Below the pieces are notes generated by a model. It was not told the origin of the DNA, ran no database searches, and saw only the letters and a program-made list of their open reading frames with translations. A stretch of 64,000 nt of DNA, taken from the NCBI RefSeq assembly GCF_001886715.1, contig NZ_CP018082.1:4402001-4466000 (forward strand), written 5' to 3'. Positions 29,397 to 38,823 of the stretch are shown in pieces (position 1 is the first letter of the stretch; each line of letters begins with the position of its first letter). The stretch is from Nocardia mangyaensis (GTDB lineage: Bacteria > Actinomycetota > Actinomycetes > Mycobacteriales > Mycobacteriaceae). Both the position numbers and the translations under genes were made by a program.

Positions 29397-29888
29397 TCAC
29401 CCGAGGGAGACACATCCGTTCAACGTCTGGAAGTCCCCGGCCAGCGCAGGTCCACCGACACAGGTCGGCCCGGTCCTCCCGTCGAGGGTGACGGTCGCGC
29501 CGGCGCCGGCGATCCCGATCGCCAGGCCGGGCCGGACTCCGCTGGCCTCGACCGTCGATCCTGGGCCCACAGCGATCGCGGCCGGGCCGGACAGGTCCTG
29601 CGCCTGAGAGGTCGCCGTTCCGCCGCCGATGGCGATCGCGAGAGCGAGTCCTTGCGACCCCGCCGACGCGGCGGCGGATCCATCGATGCCGAACGCGGCC
29701 GCGGCACTTCCGCCGACGCTCGACGCGGCGCATTCCGACGTGTCCGACGAATTCTGGATCGTGCCCGCTCCGGGAACACGGCACTCGACGGGCGTTGCGG
29801 CCGCAGACGGAGCCATCGCGATCACACCGGCAACAAGGGCAGCGCCGACACCGGCTCCTGCCACTCGCCCGTACTGGTGACTGTTCAT
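29397..29888 (-). CDS. Small secreted Ala/Gly-rich protein
   Basis: A 163-aa protein. A clear signal peptide (about residues 1-31, ending SAAA) precedes a mature part rich in Ala, Gly, Ser and Thr. Four cysteines are spaced as two outer pairs (ECRV and ECAA; TCVGG and GCVS), suggesting two disulfides. Glycine-rich beta-like repeats fill the middle. I do not recognise a function. Similar short secreted proteins occur in Nocardia and mycobacteria. It converges on the GH15 gene. Confidence 0.7.
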   Translation of the reverse strand: MNSHQYGRVAGAGVGAALVAGVIAMAPSAAATPVECRVPGAGTIQNSSDTSECAASSVGGSAAAAFGIDGSAAASAGSQGLALAIAIGGGTATSQAQDLSGPAAIAVGPGSTVEASGVRPGLAIGIAGAGATVTLDGRTGPTCVGGPALAGDFQTLNGCVSLG

Positions 29889-29943
29889 TGTCGATCTCCT
29901 CGAGAGGTGTTCACGGAATCTCGTCGCGATGTCGACGAGATCT

Positions 29944-30606
29944 CTACTGCGGCATCAGCACGGCATCGATCAGGTAGACGGTGGCATTGGCGGTATCGAC
30001 ACCGCCGCAGATCACCGCGGCGTCGTTGACCATCAGCTCGTCACCGGAGCCACTGACGGTCACCGTGCCACCCTGCACCGTCGTCTGCGTACCCGCGATG
30101 GCGTCCGGCGCGATCCGGCCCGGAACCACGTGATAGGTGAGAATCCCCTCCAGGGTGGGCGTATCGGTCTTCAGGCTCTCGACGGTGGCCGGGTCCAGTT
30201 CGGCGAAGGCTTCATCCACCGGAGCGAAGACCGTGAACTCACCACCGTTGAGCGTGTCGACCAGGTTGACCTCAGGGTTCAGCTCGCCCGACACCGCGGC
30301 GGTCAGGGTGGTGAGGAGCGGATTGTTCGATGCCGCCACCGCCACCGGTTCCGTGGCCATCGCCTCCACCGATCCCGGCCCGGTCGGGACCTGCGCGGCG
30401 TACTCCGCACAGCCCGGGCCGACCAGGCTCGACCCCATCATCCCAGCCTCCGAAGTCGGCGACGGCGACGGCGTCGTCATCATTGGTGTTGTCGTCATCG
30501 CGGCCGAGTCCGACGACGAGTCGTCTGACGAGCACGCCGGCAGACCGAACAAGGCCACCGCCGCCACCCCTACTCCTGCCACGCTCAGTCGTGCGTTGAT
30601 ACTCAT
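29944..30606 (-). CDS. Fasciclin-domain lipoprotein (MPT83/MPT70-like)
   Basis: A 220-aa lipoprotein. The signal ends in GLPAC at about residue 25, followed by a Ser/Thr/Pro linker. A fasciclin (FAS1) domain spans about 85-220, with the H1 motif [16 protein letters not shown] and the H2-like region TYHVVPGRI. It resembles MPT83 of M. tuberculosis, a surface adhesin-like antigen. The start could be the ATG at 30606 or the in-frame GTG at 30615; both lie behind AAAGGAAAG. The gene lies 55 bp upstream of the small secreted protein and may be co-transcribed with it. Confidence 0.88.
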   Translation of the reverse strand: MSINARLSVAGVGVAAVALFGLPACSSDDSSSDSAAMTTTPMMTTPSPSPTSEAGMMGSSLVGPGCAEYAAQVPTGPGSVEAMATEPVAVAASNNPLLTTLTAAVSGELNPEVNLVDTLNGGEFTVFAPVDEAFAELDPATVESLKTDTPTLEGILTYHVVPGRIAPDAIAGTQTTVQGGTVTVSGSGDELMVNDAAVICGGVDTANATVYLIDAVLMPQ

Positions 30607-30854
30607 CGCGCTCACTCTTTCCTTTCGACGGTCATCGAACTTTGTCCGGGTCACGCCAGCGGCCAGAAGATGAGGCCCGCCCGCGACTCGTCGGGCATGT
30701 GCAGGGCCGTTCAGTGCGCTGATCAGAGTCGCCGAGAAGGTCGCCGACATGCGGTTGTCACTGCCAGTGATGCTAGGACCGAAACGGAACCGATCGACCA
30801 AACGATGCAGAATTGATGCACAACTGCCAGGCTCATCTGGCCAGTCCATGACGT

Positions 30855-31817
30855 TCAGATACCGCCGGCGGCCAGTGCACGTGCGCGTCCGCCGCGCCGC
30901 GCCCACAGCGCGCGGGCCATCGCCGCACCGGCGACACGGGTGCGGCGCGCGTTACCCACGGTGGCCCGCTCGGTGAACACCGCGAACTCCGACTCCTCGA
31001 TTCGGTCGAGAATCTCCGAGTACAGCACCGCAGCCGTGGCGACACATGGTCGCGACACCGGATGCAGCAGCGCGATGCCGGCATCGGCGTATCGGTACCA
31101 CTCCCGGGCAACCGCATGTTGAGCGGCCAGGGCCGATCGAACCCTGGTGTCGGTACGGCGATTCGTCCGGCACCAGTGCAACCGGGCACGGTCCACGCCG
31201 AAAGCGGCCAGCTCGTCGGCAGGCAGATACACCCGGCCACGGTCGAGGTCTTCGGCGATGTCGCGAAGGAAGTTGGTGAGCTGAAACGCTTTTCCCAGCG
31301 CCGCGGCGTAAGGCGCGGCCTCGGCTCGAGCGCCCACGGTGCCGAGCACGGGCAGTACTTGCAGCCCGATCACCGCTGCCGACCCGTGCACGTAGCGATC
31401 CAGGGCGACCCGGTCCGGGTAGTCGGTCACCGTCAGATCCATGCGCATCGAGTCGAGGAAGTCGTCGAACAAGGCGTGCTCGATCCGGTATCTGGCGGCG
31501 GTATCGGCGAGCGCGGCGAGTATCGGATCATCTCCGAGGGCACCGGAAAGACTGTCGTGCAGATTCCGCGCCACTGCCTCCAACCGTGCCGCCGCGGTGT
31601 CGGCGGCATCGTCGCTCGGGGGCTCGTCGACGATGTCGTCGGCCCACCGGGCGAAGCCGTAGAGCGCGTGGATCGCCGGCCGTTGAGCCGGCGCGAGCAG
31701 CCGAGTCGCGAGGAAGAACGTGCGTCCATGGCGCGCGTTGAGGTCCCGGCATTTCCGGTAGGACTCGCGCAGCTCCGAGGCGCGGATGCCCGCGGCGTCG
31801 AGTTCGGTGTGCATCAT
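30855..31817 (-). CDS. crtB: Phytoene/squalene synthase family protein
   Basis: A 320-aa trans-isoprenyl head-to-head synthase. Two Asp-rich motifs bind the diphosphate-Mg: DDIVDE at 60-65 and [14 protein letters not shown] near 185-198, with the typical [10 protein letters not shown] between. It joins two geranylgeranyl diphosphates to phytoene. The upstream GGPP synthase supports phytoene rather than squalene. No phytoene desaturase is present within the window, so the pathway is incomplete here. A second ATG at 31814 is equally possible. Confidence 0.85.
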   Translation of the reverse strand: MMHTELDAAGIRASELRESYRKCRDLNARHGRTFFLATRLLAPAQRPAIHALYGFARWADDIVDEPPSDDAADTAAARLEAVARNLHDSLSGALGDDPILAALADTAARYRIEHALFDDFLDSMRMDLTVTDYPDRVALDRYVHGSAAVIGLQVLPVLGTVGARAEAAPYAAALGKAFQLTNFLRDIAEDLDRGRVYLPADELAAFGVDRARLHWCRTNRRTDTRVRSALAAQHAVAREWYRYADAGIALLHPVSRPCVATAAVLYSEILDRIEESEFAVFTERATVGNARRTRVAGAAMARALWARRGGRARALAAGGI

Positions 31818-31891
31818 CGTCGATCGCTCCTGGTCACGTTCGCATCACTACCTTTCGGTCGGGCTTCTCGGCGCCGACGACGTGAAGCCGG

Positions 31892-33019
31892 TCAGTGCGT
31901 CCGGTGGGTGCACAACAAGGCCATCCGGTACAGCGCGTCGGCCACCGAGGGCTCGAGCTCGGCAGCGGCGAGCAACCGGCGCGCGTGTTCGAGGCGGTCA
32001 CCGATCATCTGTTCGGCGCGCTGCCGCGCGCCACAGTCGGTGATCACCGCCTGCGCGAGCGCCACGCCTCGCTCATCGATGACCTCATGGGTCCAGAGAT
32101 CTCGCAGCCGGGCGCGATCCGACGGCTCGGCGAGCTGATCGGCCAGCGCGATCACGGTGGTGGCCTTACGTTCGCGGACGTCGTCTCCGGTTGTCTTGCC
32201 GGTGATCGAGGAGTCACCGAAGACGCCGAGCAGGTCGTCACGAAGCTGGAACGCTTCCCCGATCGCTTCGCCGTACTCACCGAGCAGGCCCATCACCGTC
32301 TCGTCGCAGTCGGCCATTGCCGCACCCAGCTCGAGAGGGCGACGGACGGTGTAGTTGCCGGACTTCCTACGGGCGATGTCCATCACCGCGCCCAGAGCCG
32401 GAACACGGTTCGCGTCGTTGCACAAGTCGGCGAGCTGACCTACCGCCAGTTCGCTGCGCATCGAGTCATACCGTGGCCACGCCCGATCCAGCGCCGCGGC
32501 GGTGACGCCACTTTCGCGCAACATCCGCTCGGCCCACACCAAGTACAGGTCGGCGACAAGGATCGCCGCCGACTCACCGAATCGGGCCGACGATCCGGAC
32601 AACCCCTGATCGGCATGCCACGCGGCGAGACGCAGGTGGACCGCCTGCCGTCCCCGCCGGACCGCGGACTGGTCCATCACATCGTCTTGGACGAGCGCGA
32701 ACGCATGCAGAAGCTCCGCGCTGGCCGCCGCGCGCAGCGCGGATTCGGACTCACCGACGCCACCACACAACCAGCCGAGATAGGCGAACACCGACCGCAC
32801 ACACTTGCCACCCGAGGCGAAGTCGATCATCAGCTGAGCAGGCACGGAGAACCCAGCGGGGTCCAATTCGGCCGTGCAACGCACGCGGACGAACTCATCG
32901 ACATGATCACGGACCGAGTCCTGCGTGCGCGCGAGCCAATCCGCGAACCGCGCGGAACCGCCACCGCCGGCAGCGGGTTCGTGCGGCCGGAGCGCGATGG
33001 CAACTCGTTCTGCATCCAC
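31892..33019 (-). CDS. Geranylgeranyl diphosphate synthase (polyprenyl synthetase)
   Basis: A 375-aa trans-prenyltransferase. The first Asp-rich motif is DDVMD at 112-116 within LVQDDVMDQSAVRRG, and the second is FQLRDDLLGVFGD. The His/Ala residues before the first motif (LLHAFALV) fit a C20 product. It supplies the phytoene synthase, which follows after 72 bp on the same strand. The first 30 residues are a poorly conserved extension. Confidence 0.87.
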   Translation of the reverse strand: MDAERVAIALRPHEPAAGGGGSARFADWLARTQDSVRDHVDEFVRVRCTAELDPAGFSVPAQLMIDFASGGKCVRSVFAYLGWLCGGVGESESALRAAASAELLHAFALVQDDVMDQSAVRRGRQAVHLRLAAWHADQGLSGSSARFGESAAILVADLYLVWAERMLRESGVTAAALDRAWPRYDSMRSELAVGQLADLCNDANRVPALGAVMDIARRKSGNYTVRRPLELGAAMADCDETVMGLLGEYGEAIGEAFQLRDDLLGVFGDSSITGKTTGDDVRERKATTVIALADQLAEPSDRARLRDLWTHEVIDERGVALAQAVITDCGARQRAEQMIGDRLEHARRLLAAAELEPSVADALYRMALLCTHRTH

Positions 33020-33341
33020 CCACCAATTGTGACACCGTTCGCCGCAAATCGCATCGTTTATGCATCGCTTGACTCGTCGCGTCGGCGATCATGCCCGACC
33101 GAAACCGAGCTACGCAGGCCTACAACGCCCACGTTCCGGTCATGCCGGCAATCGGCGGTGCCGGGGTGCCGATTGCGACACTGTTCGGCCCGGCGCCACC
33201 GACTCCTAATCTGAAATGAAAATGTGTCTGAAAATGCAGGCGGAATCGACGGCGAGTGGCGAGAATTGGGCACGACGGTTCGGCGCGATCCACACCTGCC
33301 ATACCGTCGCGAATCTCCTTCGGCGACAGAGGACTTGGACG
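33020..33341. other. Divergent promoter region, no gene
   Basis: This 322-bp stretch lies between the divergent GGPP synthase and cutinase genes. It is relatively AT-rich near 33040-33080, a likely promoter area for the carotenoid genes. I see no inverted repeat of note and no credible small gene. Confidence 0.5.
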
Positions 33342-34715
33342 ATGAACAGGTTGTCGATATCCGCCGCGGCGACGTTGGTTGCCGCCGCCGTCGCGGTCGG
33401 CACCGCCGCGGTCGGCGTCGCGCGGGCGAACATACCCGGCGTGCAGTCCTGCACCCCGTACACCGCCATCTTCGCGCCGGGGACCTGGGAGACCACGCTG
33501 AGCGCCGATCCCAGCGTGCCCGTCGGCATGCTCCGGCCCGTCGGCGATGGTCTGCAACGGCGGTTCGGCCGTGACATCACGGTGCGCTACGTCCCCTATG
33601 CCGCAAGTGCTTTCGACCTGGGCCTGAGCTACGCGGAGTCCCTGAGCACGCTGGAATCCCGCTTGCAGCAGACGCTGCGTGGCCTGTGCGGCTCGACGCG
33701 GGTCATCCTCGCCGGCTACAGCCAGGGCGCGGACGGCATCGGCGATCTGGCCACCGAGATCGGCAATGGCACCGGTCCCATCGGTGCCGATCGAGTGGTC
33801 GGTGTCGGACTGCTGGCCGATCCGCATCGCGATCCGAATACCACTTTGTCCCTGGGAAATCCGCAGCCCGGTCAGGGCATAGCCGGAACACGAAGCCGCG
33901 ATTTCGGTGCGTTGACCGATCGGGTTCGCACCCTGTGTGCCGATGGCGACCTGTACTGCTCCCTCGATGCCGCCACCTCCCCGTTCCTCGCCACGGTCGG
34001 CCGGGTGCTGAGCGGTGATCCGACACCGATCGCGCACGTCGTCCCTGCCACCTCGGACCCCGATACCCTCATAGCTCAGGCCGTCACCATGGGTGCCGGC
34101 TGGACCGCCACCGCGGCGAACCTGCCGACCATCCTCGACAATCTCACCCGCCTCCCGGAGCTCATCGCGGCGGGTGACGTCCGCGGTGCGCACCAGGCCG
34201 CGCGTGACCTGAACGTCGCCTTGGCCCCGTTGGTCCAGGCCGCCGCGGGCGTGGACCGGGGCCTGGTCGCCCAGGTCATGCGCGCGGCCGCCGCCGTAGA
34301 CCCCTCCGGTCGGTCCGCGGGCATCAGCGTCATCGCCGACGCCCTCGAGCACATCGATCTTCTGAGCATCGCCGACCGGGTCGGCCACATTCAGGAAATC
34401 CTCTGGCGTGCAGTCGAATCCCTCGATCGCGACGACCCCCTCGCCGCCGCAGCCCACCTGTCGACCTTGGTCGCCACCGGTGGCGACCTCATCGGCTCCG
34501 TGCTCGGCCCCGTCGCCGCGGGCATCCGAGCCGACCTGCACGCAACCACCCGAACCCTGCTCAGCATCGCCGACCCCTCGACCGTCGATGAGCTCATCCA
34601 ACTCGGGCGCCAAGGCATGGACGTGGCCAACTTCTACGCCACCTCCGCCCACATCGATTACGGCGACGACGTCCACATCCTGCTGAGCTACCTGAGCTCC
34701 CAGATCGTTTCGTAG
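33342..34715 (+). CDS. Secreted cutinase-family hydrolase with a long helical insertion
   Basis: A 457-aa exported serine hydrolase. A signal peptide (about 1-29, ending ARA) precedes a cutinase core with nucleophile Ser127 in LAGYSQGAD and Asp203 in CADGDLYC. The catalytic His is His437 in SAHIDY. In usual cutinases the His follows the Asp motif by about 12-20 residues; here 234 residues intervene. The insertion (about 220-425) is Ala- and Leu-rich with an amphipathic helical look and no cysteines. The ATG follows AGAGGA. Likely an esterase or lipase acting outside the cell. Confidence 0.85.
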   Translation: MNRLSISAAATLVAAAVAVGTAAVGVARANIPGVQSCTPYTAIFAPGTWETTLSADPSVPVGMLRPVGDGLQRRFGRDITVRYVPYAASAFDLGLSYAESLSTLESRLQQTLRGLCGSTRVILAGYSQGADGIGDLATEIGNGTGPIGADRVVGVGLLADPHRDPNTTLSLGNPQPGQGIAGTRSRDFGALTDRVRTLCADGDLYCSLDAATSPFLATVGRVLSGDPTPIAHVVPATSDPDTLIAQAVTMGAGWTATAANLPTILDNLTRLPELIAAGDVRGAHQAARDLNVALAPLVQAAAGVDRGLVAQVMRAAAAVDPSGRSAGISVIADALEHIDLLSIADRVGHIQEILWRAVESLDRDDPLAAAAHLSTLVATGGDLIGSVLGPVAAGIRADLHATTRTLLSIADPSTVDELIQLGRQGMDVANFYATSAHIDYGDDVHILLSYLSSQIVS

Positions 34716-34742
34716 CTCTGGAAGCCCGTCGCGGCATTCAGA

Positions 34743-34955
34743 TCAGCACGACACCGTATCTCCGGACGAATTGTCGAGTCGGACCCCCAGGACCCTCTTC
34801 AACTCGCCGACACTGTCAGCACTGGGTGTCACCACATCCCGTTCCCAACGGCTGATCTGGTTTCCGTCCCTGATCCCGATCCAGTCGGCCAACTCCGCCT
34901 GCGTGAATCCGGAGGCCATCCGCGCCGCCCGAATGGCTTTGCCGATCGTGGACAT
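34743..34955 (-). CDS. Small XRE-family HTH protein
   Basis: A 70-aa protein made almost entirely of a Cro/CI-type helix-turn-helix (IGKAIRAARMASGFTQAELADW, then NQISRWERD). It has no effector domain. It converges on the cutinase gene, with 27 bp between them. Its target is unknown; it could be a stand-alone repressor. Confidence 0.8.
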   Translation of the reverse strand: MSTIGKAIRAARMASGFTQAELADWIGIRDGNQISRWERDVVTPSADSVGELKRVLGVRLDNSSGDTVSC

Positions 34956-35155
34956 GGTCTCCCCTCTCTCTCGATGCTCTCAGAGCGGACCGCGTCGGGG
35001 CGGGTGTCCGTCGGCGAACACTCGTGCTCCTGAAGCGGTCTCGCGCAGCCACATTCGAACGATAAGGGCGATTCGGCCCCCGAAGGAGACTGTGACTGCA
35101 CGGCAGCTGACTGTGCACGCACAAACTCGCGCACCGCCGGGCGCGGAAACCTTGG
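34956..35155. other. Intergenic region upstream of the XRE gene
   Basis: About 200 bp with no credible gene. It holds the XRE gene promoter and the 3' side of the AraC gene. Confidence 0.4.
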
Positions 35156-36130
35156 CTACGTCAGTGGGTTGTCCGCATCGGTGGCGCTACGACGCCAGTC
35201 ACGTGGCGTCATGCCGAACGTTTCGCGGAATCGGCGGGTGAAGTGGGCGGCATCGCGGAAACCCACGGCACCGGCCACCGAGCCGATGGACCGGTGCGCG
35301 TAACCTCTGTCGATCAGCATGTCGCGCGCCCGGACCAGGCGTTGTTCGATGATCCACTGCTCGAGGCTGATACCCGACTGTGCGCATACCTTGTACAGGT
35401 GCCGAACGGAGATGTTGTTGGCGGCGGCGATATCGGGGATCTTCAAGGTCGAATCGGACAGGCGTGTCCGCACGTACCCGAGGATCTGCTCGATCAGCAG
35501 TTGCTCCGGGATGGCGGCGCCGTCACCCGGCCCGCGGCCGGCCGCCGAGATCAGCAGCGCCCGAACCATTTCCAGGCAGGACTCGCCCACCGAGGCGGCG
35601 CCCGGATCGGCTTCGAGCTGGTCGGCGATCTCGACGAGATGCTGAATCTGCGCCTTGACCATCGGGTACAGCGGCGATGCCGCCAGCCGCCCGTGCGCCG
35701 CGGCGACCGTTTCCACGGAAATGCCGAGGCGTTGTCTGGACAACTGCAGGCACAGCGTTCCGCCGAGACCCTGCCAGCCCGAGGCGAACGTGGTGGCCAG
35801 GTCGATCACTTCGCAGGCGCCGGGTTCGATCAGCGTTTGCGCACCGAACTGTTCGTGCCTGCGAAGCTGCCCGTTCTGCACGGTCACCGTCAGGATGTCG
35901 CTGGGCGTGGACCGCTCGTGCCGCCTGGTGCGGCGGACCTGGTGACCGGACACCTCCGAGCGGGTGAGCGCGATCGGACCCAGCATCCAGGACTGGTGCC
36001 GACTGACCACCTCGGCGGGCGAATCCCACATCTGCAGGTTCGCCCCGAGGTCGGCTTCCTGCAGGATCGCGGTGACCGCTTCCCGGCGGTCCGCCGGCGC
36101 GAAGTACTCGGAGTCGATCAGCACTGCCAT
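35156..36130 (-). CDS. AraC-family regulator with AraC-binding-like N-terminal domain
   Basis: A 324-aa regulator. The N-terminal domain (about 30-190) resembles the AraC_binding_2/NdpR type. The C-terminal double helix-turn-helix is at about 225-320 (LKIPDIAAANNISVRHLYKVC, and VAGAVGFRDAAHFTRRFRETFG). Regulators of this type often control hydrolase or oxygenase genes near them; no obvious target adjoins it. The ATG at 36130 follows a GGAG; an upstream start at 36181 would add a Pro-rich tail and is less likely. Confidence 0.87.
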   Translation of the reverse strand: MAVLIDSEYFAPADRREAVTAILQEADLGANLQMWDSPAEVVSRHQSWMLGPIALTRSEVSGHQVRRTRRHERSTPSDILTVTVQNGQLRRHEQFGAQTLIEPGACEVIDLATTFASGWQGLGGTLCLQLSRQRLGISVETVAAAHGRLAASPLYPMVKAQIQHLVEIADQLEADPGAASVGESCLEMVRALLISAAGRGPGDGAAIPEQLLIEQILGYVRTRLSDSTLKIPDIAAANNISVRHLYKVCAQSGISLEQWIIEQRLVRARDMLIDRGYAHRSIGSVAGAVGFRDAAHFTRRFRETFGMTPRDWRRSATDADNPLT

Positions 36131-36305
36131 GGACGATCTCCAACTCGGATTCTCGCCGGGCGGTGGAGTCCCTCCCGTCACCGGCCGCTACACGTTTCGG
36201 GTGGTGGCAACTCAGGCCGAGGTGATTACCCGGGGCCTGTAGTCGGCGATGCTATCGCGCCGTGGCGCGCCCGGAGCCGGATTCGCCAGGGTCGCGGACC
36301 CGACT

Positions 36306-36938
36306 TCACCGAACCGCGGTGGCGTGTTCCCTTGCCTCGGTGGGCCGTAGCGCCAGGATTCGACGTTCGGCCGCTGTCGCCGTCGCAGCCCATTCCGGCC
36401 GCAGAGCCGCATAGGTGCACACGTCGCGCCACCGGCCCTGGGTTCGGTACAGCTGCCGCAGCCGTGCTTCCGGCGTCAAGCCCACTCCCGACATCACCGT
36501 GTCCATCACCGGATGATCGTGCCGGTGGCCCGCCCACACCCGATGAATCCCGAGCGGCCCGAAGGCGAATGCCGCCATGAGCCGCCCCGCCTCGATACCA
36601 CCCGCGCGCAACGCCCCTTCCGGCACCACGACCAGACCACCGATCATCGCGTTGCTGCCGAAATCCTCGACCAGCAGGCCGATGGTGCCGACCATGGTGT
36701 CCGCACCCGGTGCCGTGATCGCCAGCGTGTACTTGCGCCGCGGACTCTCGCCGCGGGAGCGCAGGGCAGCGTCGAACGAGGCCGCGGCCGCCCGGACCCC
36801 CATGCTGTCGGTGCCCATGTAGCGGGTCAACTGCGGGTCGGTGAAGATCCGCTGATAGACGCCCAGATCACCGGCACGAAGATCACGCAACCGCAGTCGC
36901 GGGCCGAGCAGTTCCACATCGCGCAGGTCGATCGTCAA
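36306..36938 (-). CDS. GNAT-family acetyltransferase
   Basis: A 210-aa N-acetyltransferase of the RimJ/RimL-like type. It begins with the family pattern LLGPRLRLRDLRAGDLGVYQ and has the domain core through GIHRVWAGHRHDH. A poorly conserved 40-residue tail follows. The TTG start at 36938 overlaps the ThiF gene stop by 4 nt, so the two are coupled. That link suggests acetylation or modification of a product of the E1-like enzyme; this is inference. Confidence 0.8.
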   Translation of the reverse strand: MTIDLRDVELLGPRLRLRDLRAGDLGVYQRIFTDPQLTRYMGTDSMGVRAAAASFDAALRSRGESPRRKYTLAITAPGADTMVGTIGLLVEDFGSNAMIGGLVVVPEGALRAGGIEAGRLMAAFAFGPLGIHRVWAGHRHDHPVMDTVMSGVGLTPEARLRQLYRTQGRWRDVCTYAALRPEWAATATAAERRILALRPTEAREHATAVR

Positions 36939-38113
36939 CGGACTTCCTCCATCACCCGCACGAATGCCGGAGCGATTCGTGGATCCATCGCGGGGATGAG
37001 TTCGTCGAGGTCGATATACGTTCGCCCCGAGGGGATCTGCTCGCCGAGCAGAATCCGGCGAGCGGTGTCCGCCACCAAGGCGCCCCCGAGCATCACCCCG
37101 GAGGCGAGTTGCGGCCAACTCGACAGGCTCCGCCCGATCTCGCCGACAGCATCCCGCATCGCCGGACTCAGCCGCGGCTCATCGACCACTGCCAGCAGAA
37201 ACGACAGCAGTTCGCCCCGGTTCATCTTCGCGACATCGGACGAGGTCGACCCGCCGACGCGGCCGTGGAACAGGGGGCGATGTGGTTCGCGATCGAAACG
37301 CTCCACGTCCAGCAAACCGCGATCGTTGGCGTCCATCAACACCGGGACCCCTCGGCGCCGCGCGTACTCACGAGCAGCGACCTTCGCCCAGACCGTGTCA
37401 CATTCCTCCACCAGCAGATCCAGCGGCCGGGTGCTGCCCACCCCATCGAAGAACGGCCCGATCGACTCCTCGGTCAACCCGTCGGTGAACACCTCGATGT
37501 CGAGATAGGGGTCGACCTCGAACATCTGGCGCGCCGCCAGCACAGCCTTGGAAACCCCGAGATCAGCCACCCCTGCCCGCAGCCGGTTCAGATTCGACAA
37601 CCCGACGGTGTCGAAATCGGCCAATCGGAACGATCCGCCGACCCCTTCCATCGCCAGCGTCACAGCCGCGCTGTTACCCACCGACAACCCGATCACTCCG
37701 ATCCGCCGCCCACGCAGGTCCCGCTGCTGCGCCCGGTCGATCTTGTTGCGATTCCGGTCGGTCCGCACCCGGTGAAAACCCTCGCGCGGCAGCACATGCG
37801 CCAACCGGCCGTTCCACGGATAGAACACCCACGTTCCCCACCGCCACAACGGCGTCTCGCCACAGATCCGACGACGCGACGCAGCCAGCGAGCCCGTCGA
37901 ATGCGCGACAGCGGGGTCCTCGCAGCGAATCAGTTCGTCGAGCTGATCCGCGATCGTGTCGTGCACGACGCTGACAGAACTCGACGCTGCCAGCGCTTCC
38001 AGGTCACGCAGCCCTTCCGGGCTCGACGCATCGAGCAGCACGGGACGGACATGCGATGTCGCGGCGCCGGGCGTGAGTACCGCCGGACGCGGAACCGAGC
38101 CATGCAGGACCAT
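36935..38113 (-). CDS. ThiF/E1-like adenylyltransferase (Rv1355c-like)
   Basis: A 392-aa protein. The ThiF Rossmann fold is at about 135-290 with IGVIGLSVGNSAAVTLAMEGVGG, then LADFDTVGLSNLNR. Such enzymes adenylate a carboxylate, usually the C-terminus of a ubiquitin-like or sulfur-carrier protein. The N-terminal 130 residues hold a conserved WRWGTWVFYPWNGRLAHVLP segment. It resembles the N-terminal part of M. tuberculosis Rv1355c, but lacks that protein's C-terminal nitroreductase-like part. The partner is the overlapping GNAT gene. Confidence 0.83.
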   Translation of the reverse strand: MVLHGSVPRPAVLTPGAATSHVRPVLLDASSPEGLRDLEALAASSSVSVVHDTIADQLDELIRCEDPAVAHSTGSLAASRRRICGETPLWRWGTWVFYPWNGRLAHVLPREGFHRVRTDRNRNKIDRAQQRDLRGRRIGVIGLSVGNSAAVTLAMEGVGGSFRLADFDTVGLSNLNRLRAGVADLGVSKAVLAARQMFEVDPYLDIEVFTDGLTEESIGPFFDGVGSTRPLDLLVEECDTVWAKVAAREYARRRGVPVLMDANDRGLLDVERFDREPHRPLFHGRVGGSTSSDVAKMNRGELLSFLLAVVDEPRLSPAMRDAVGEIGRSLSSWPQLASGVMLGGALVADTARRILLGEQIPSGRTYIDLDELIPAMDPRIAPAFVRVMEEVR

Positions 38114-38455
38114 GTGTGCACAAACCTCCGACTCTCATGAGCGAACGGACACCCGCTCGCCTCTGTCGACCAGGACGCGCAAAGAATACACACAGCACAC
38201 CTTCAGCAAACCAACCCTCGGTCCACCGGCATGGCGCGGCAAAAACTCATCCACACTGGGGCGATGACAGATCGGTTCGGCGCGAACGACGACCGGTTCC
38301 ACCGCACTGACCCCTTCGCGCAATGATCCCGCAAGCATCGATTCCAAGTCCTCCGGCGACGGCGACCGTGCCGAGGCGACAAGGAGACGAGGCCAGCGAA
38401 TCGTGCAGCGTGCCGCGGGTGCTGCGACCCCCTCCCGATCGGAGAGACGCGGCTT
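38114..38455. other. Intergenic region, no gene found
   Basis: This 342-bp stretch separates the ThiF gene start from the end of the nitrile hydratase-like set. It contains the ThiF promoter. I see no convincing gene, repeat or terminator in it. Confidence 0.45.
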
Positions 38456-38812
38456 TCAGGCTTCCAGCCTGGCCCGGACGGCGTCGAGGCGCTGCTGGAG
38501 TTCCCCCTCGTCGATGACCCCGCGGGACACCAAGGTGTGCGCCAGGGCAACGAGTTGGTTTTCGGGGTAGGGAAGTCCGGCGTAGAGGGTTGAGGTCAGC
38601 TGGTCCTCCTCGTCTCGGCGTTGGACGAGGTCGGGGACGCCCTGTGCGCCCCGTGCGCGATCGAGGGCGTCGCACAAACCGTCCAGGCTCGACTTCCACG
38701 GGGGCACCAGGTTGACGACGCCATAGGCGGCCGCCATGCGCGGCCACACCTGATTGCGCGCGATGATCCTGCGCAAGGGCGCGATGTCGGATTCCTCCAC
38801 CGGACTCACCAT
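38456..38812 (-). CDS. Nitrile hydratase beta-like small protein (activator or third subunit)
   Basis: A 118-aa protein. Its C-terminal half (LPYPENQLVALAHTLVSRGVIDEGELQQRLDAVRARL) is homologous to the helical N-terminal domain of nitrile hydratase/thiocyanate hydrolase beta chains, seen also in the neighbouring beta gene. Placed third in the order beta-alpha-small, it fits the cobalt-insertion activator (P14K/NhlE type); thiocyanate hydrolase-type enzymes instead use such a chain as a third subunit. The ATG at 38812 follows GGAAGGACC. It has no metal motif of its own. Confidence 0.75.
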   Translation of the reverse strand: MVSPVEESDIAPLRRIIARNQVWPRMAAAYGVVNLVPPWKSSLDGLCDALDRARGAQGVPDLVQRRDEEDQLTSTLYAGLPYPENQLVALAHTLVSRGVIDEGELQQRLDAVRARLEA

Positions 38813-38823
38813 CAGGTCCTTCC

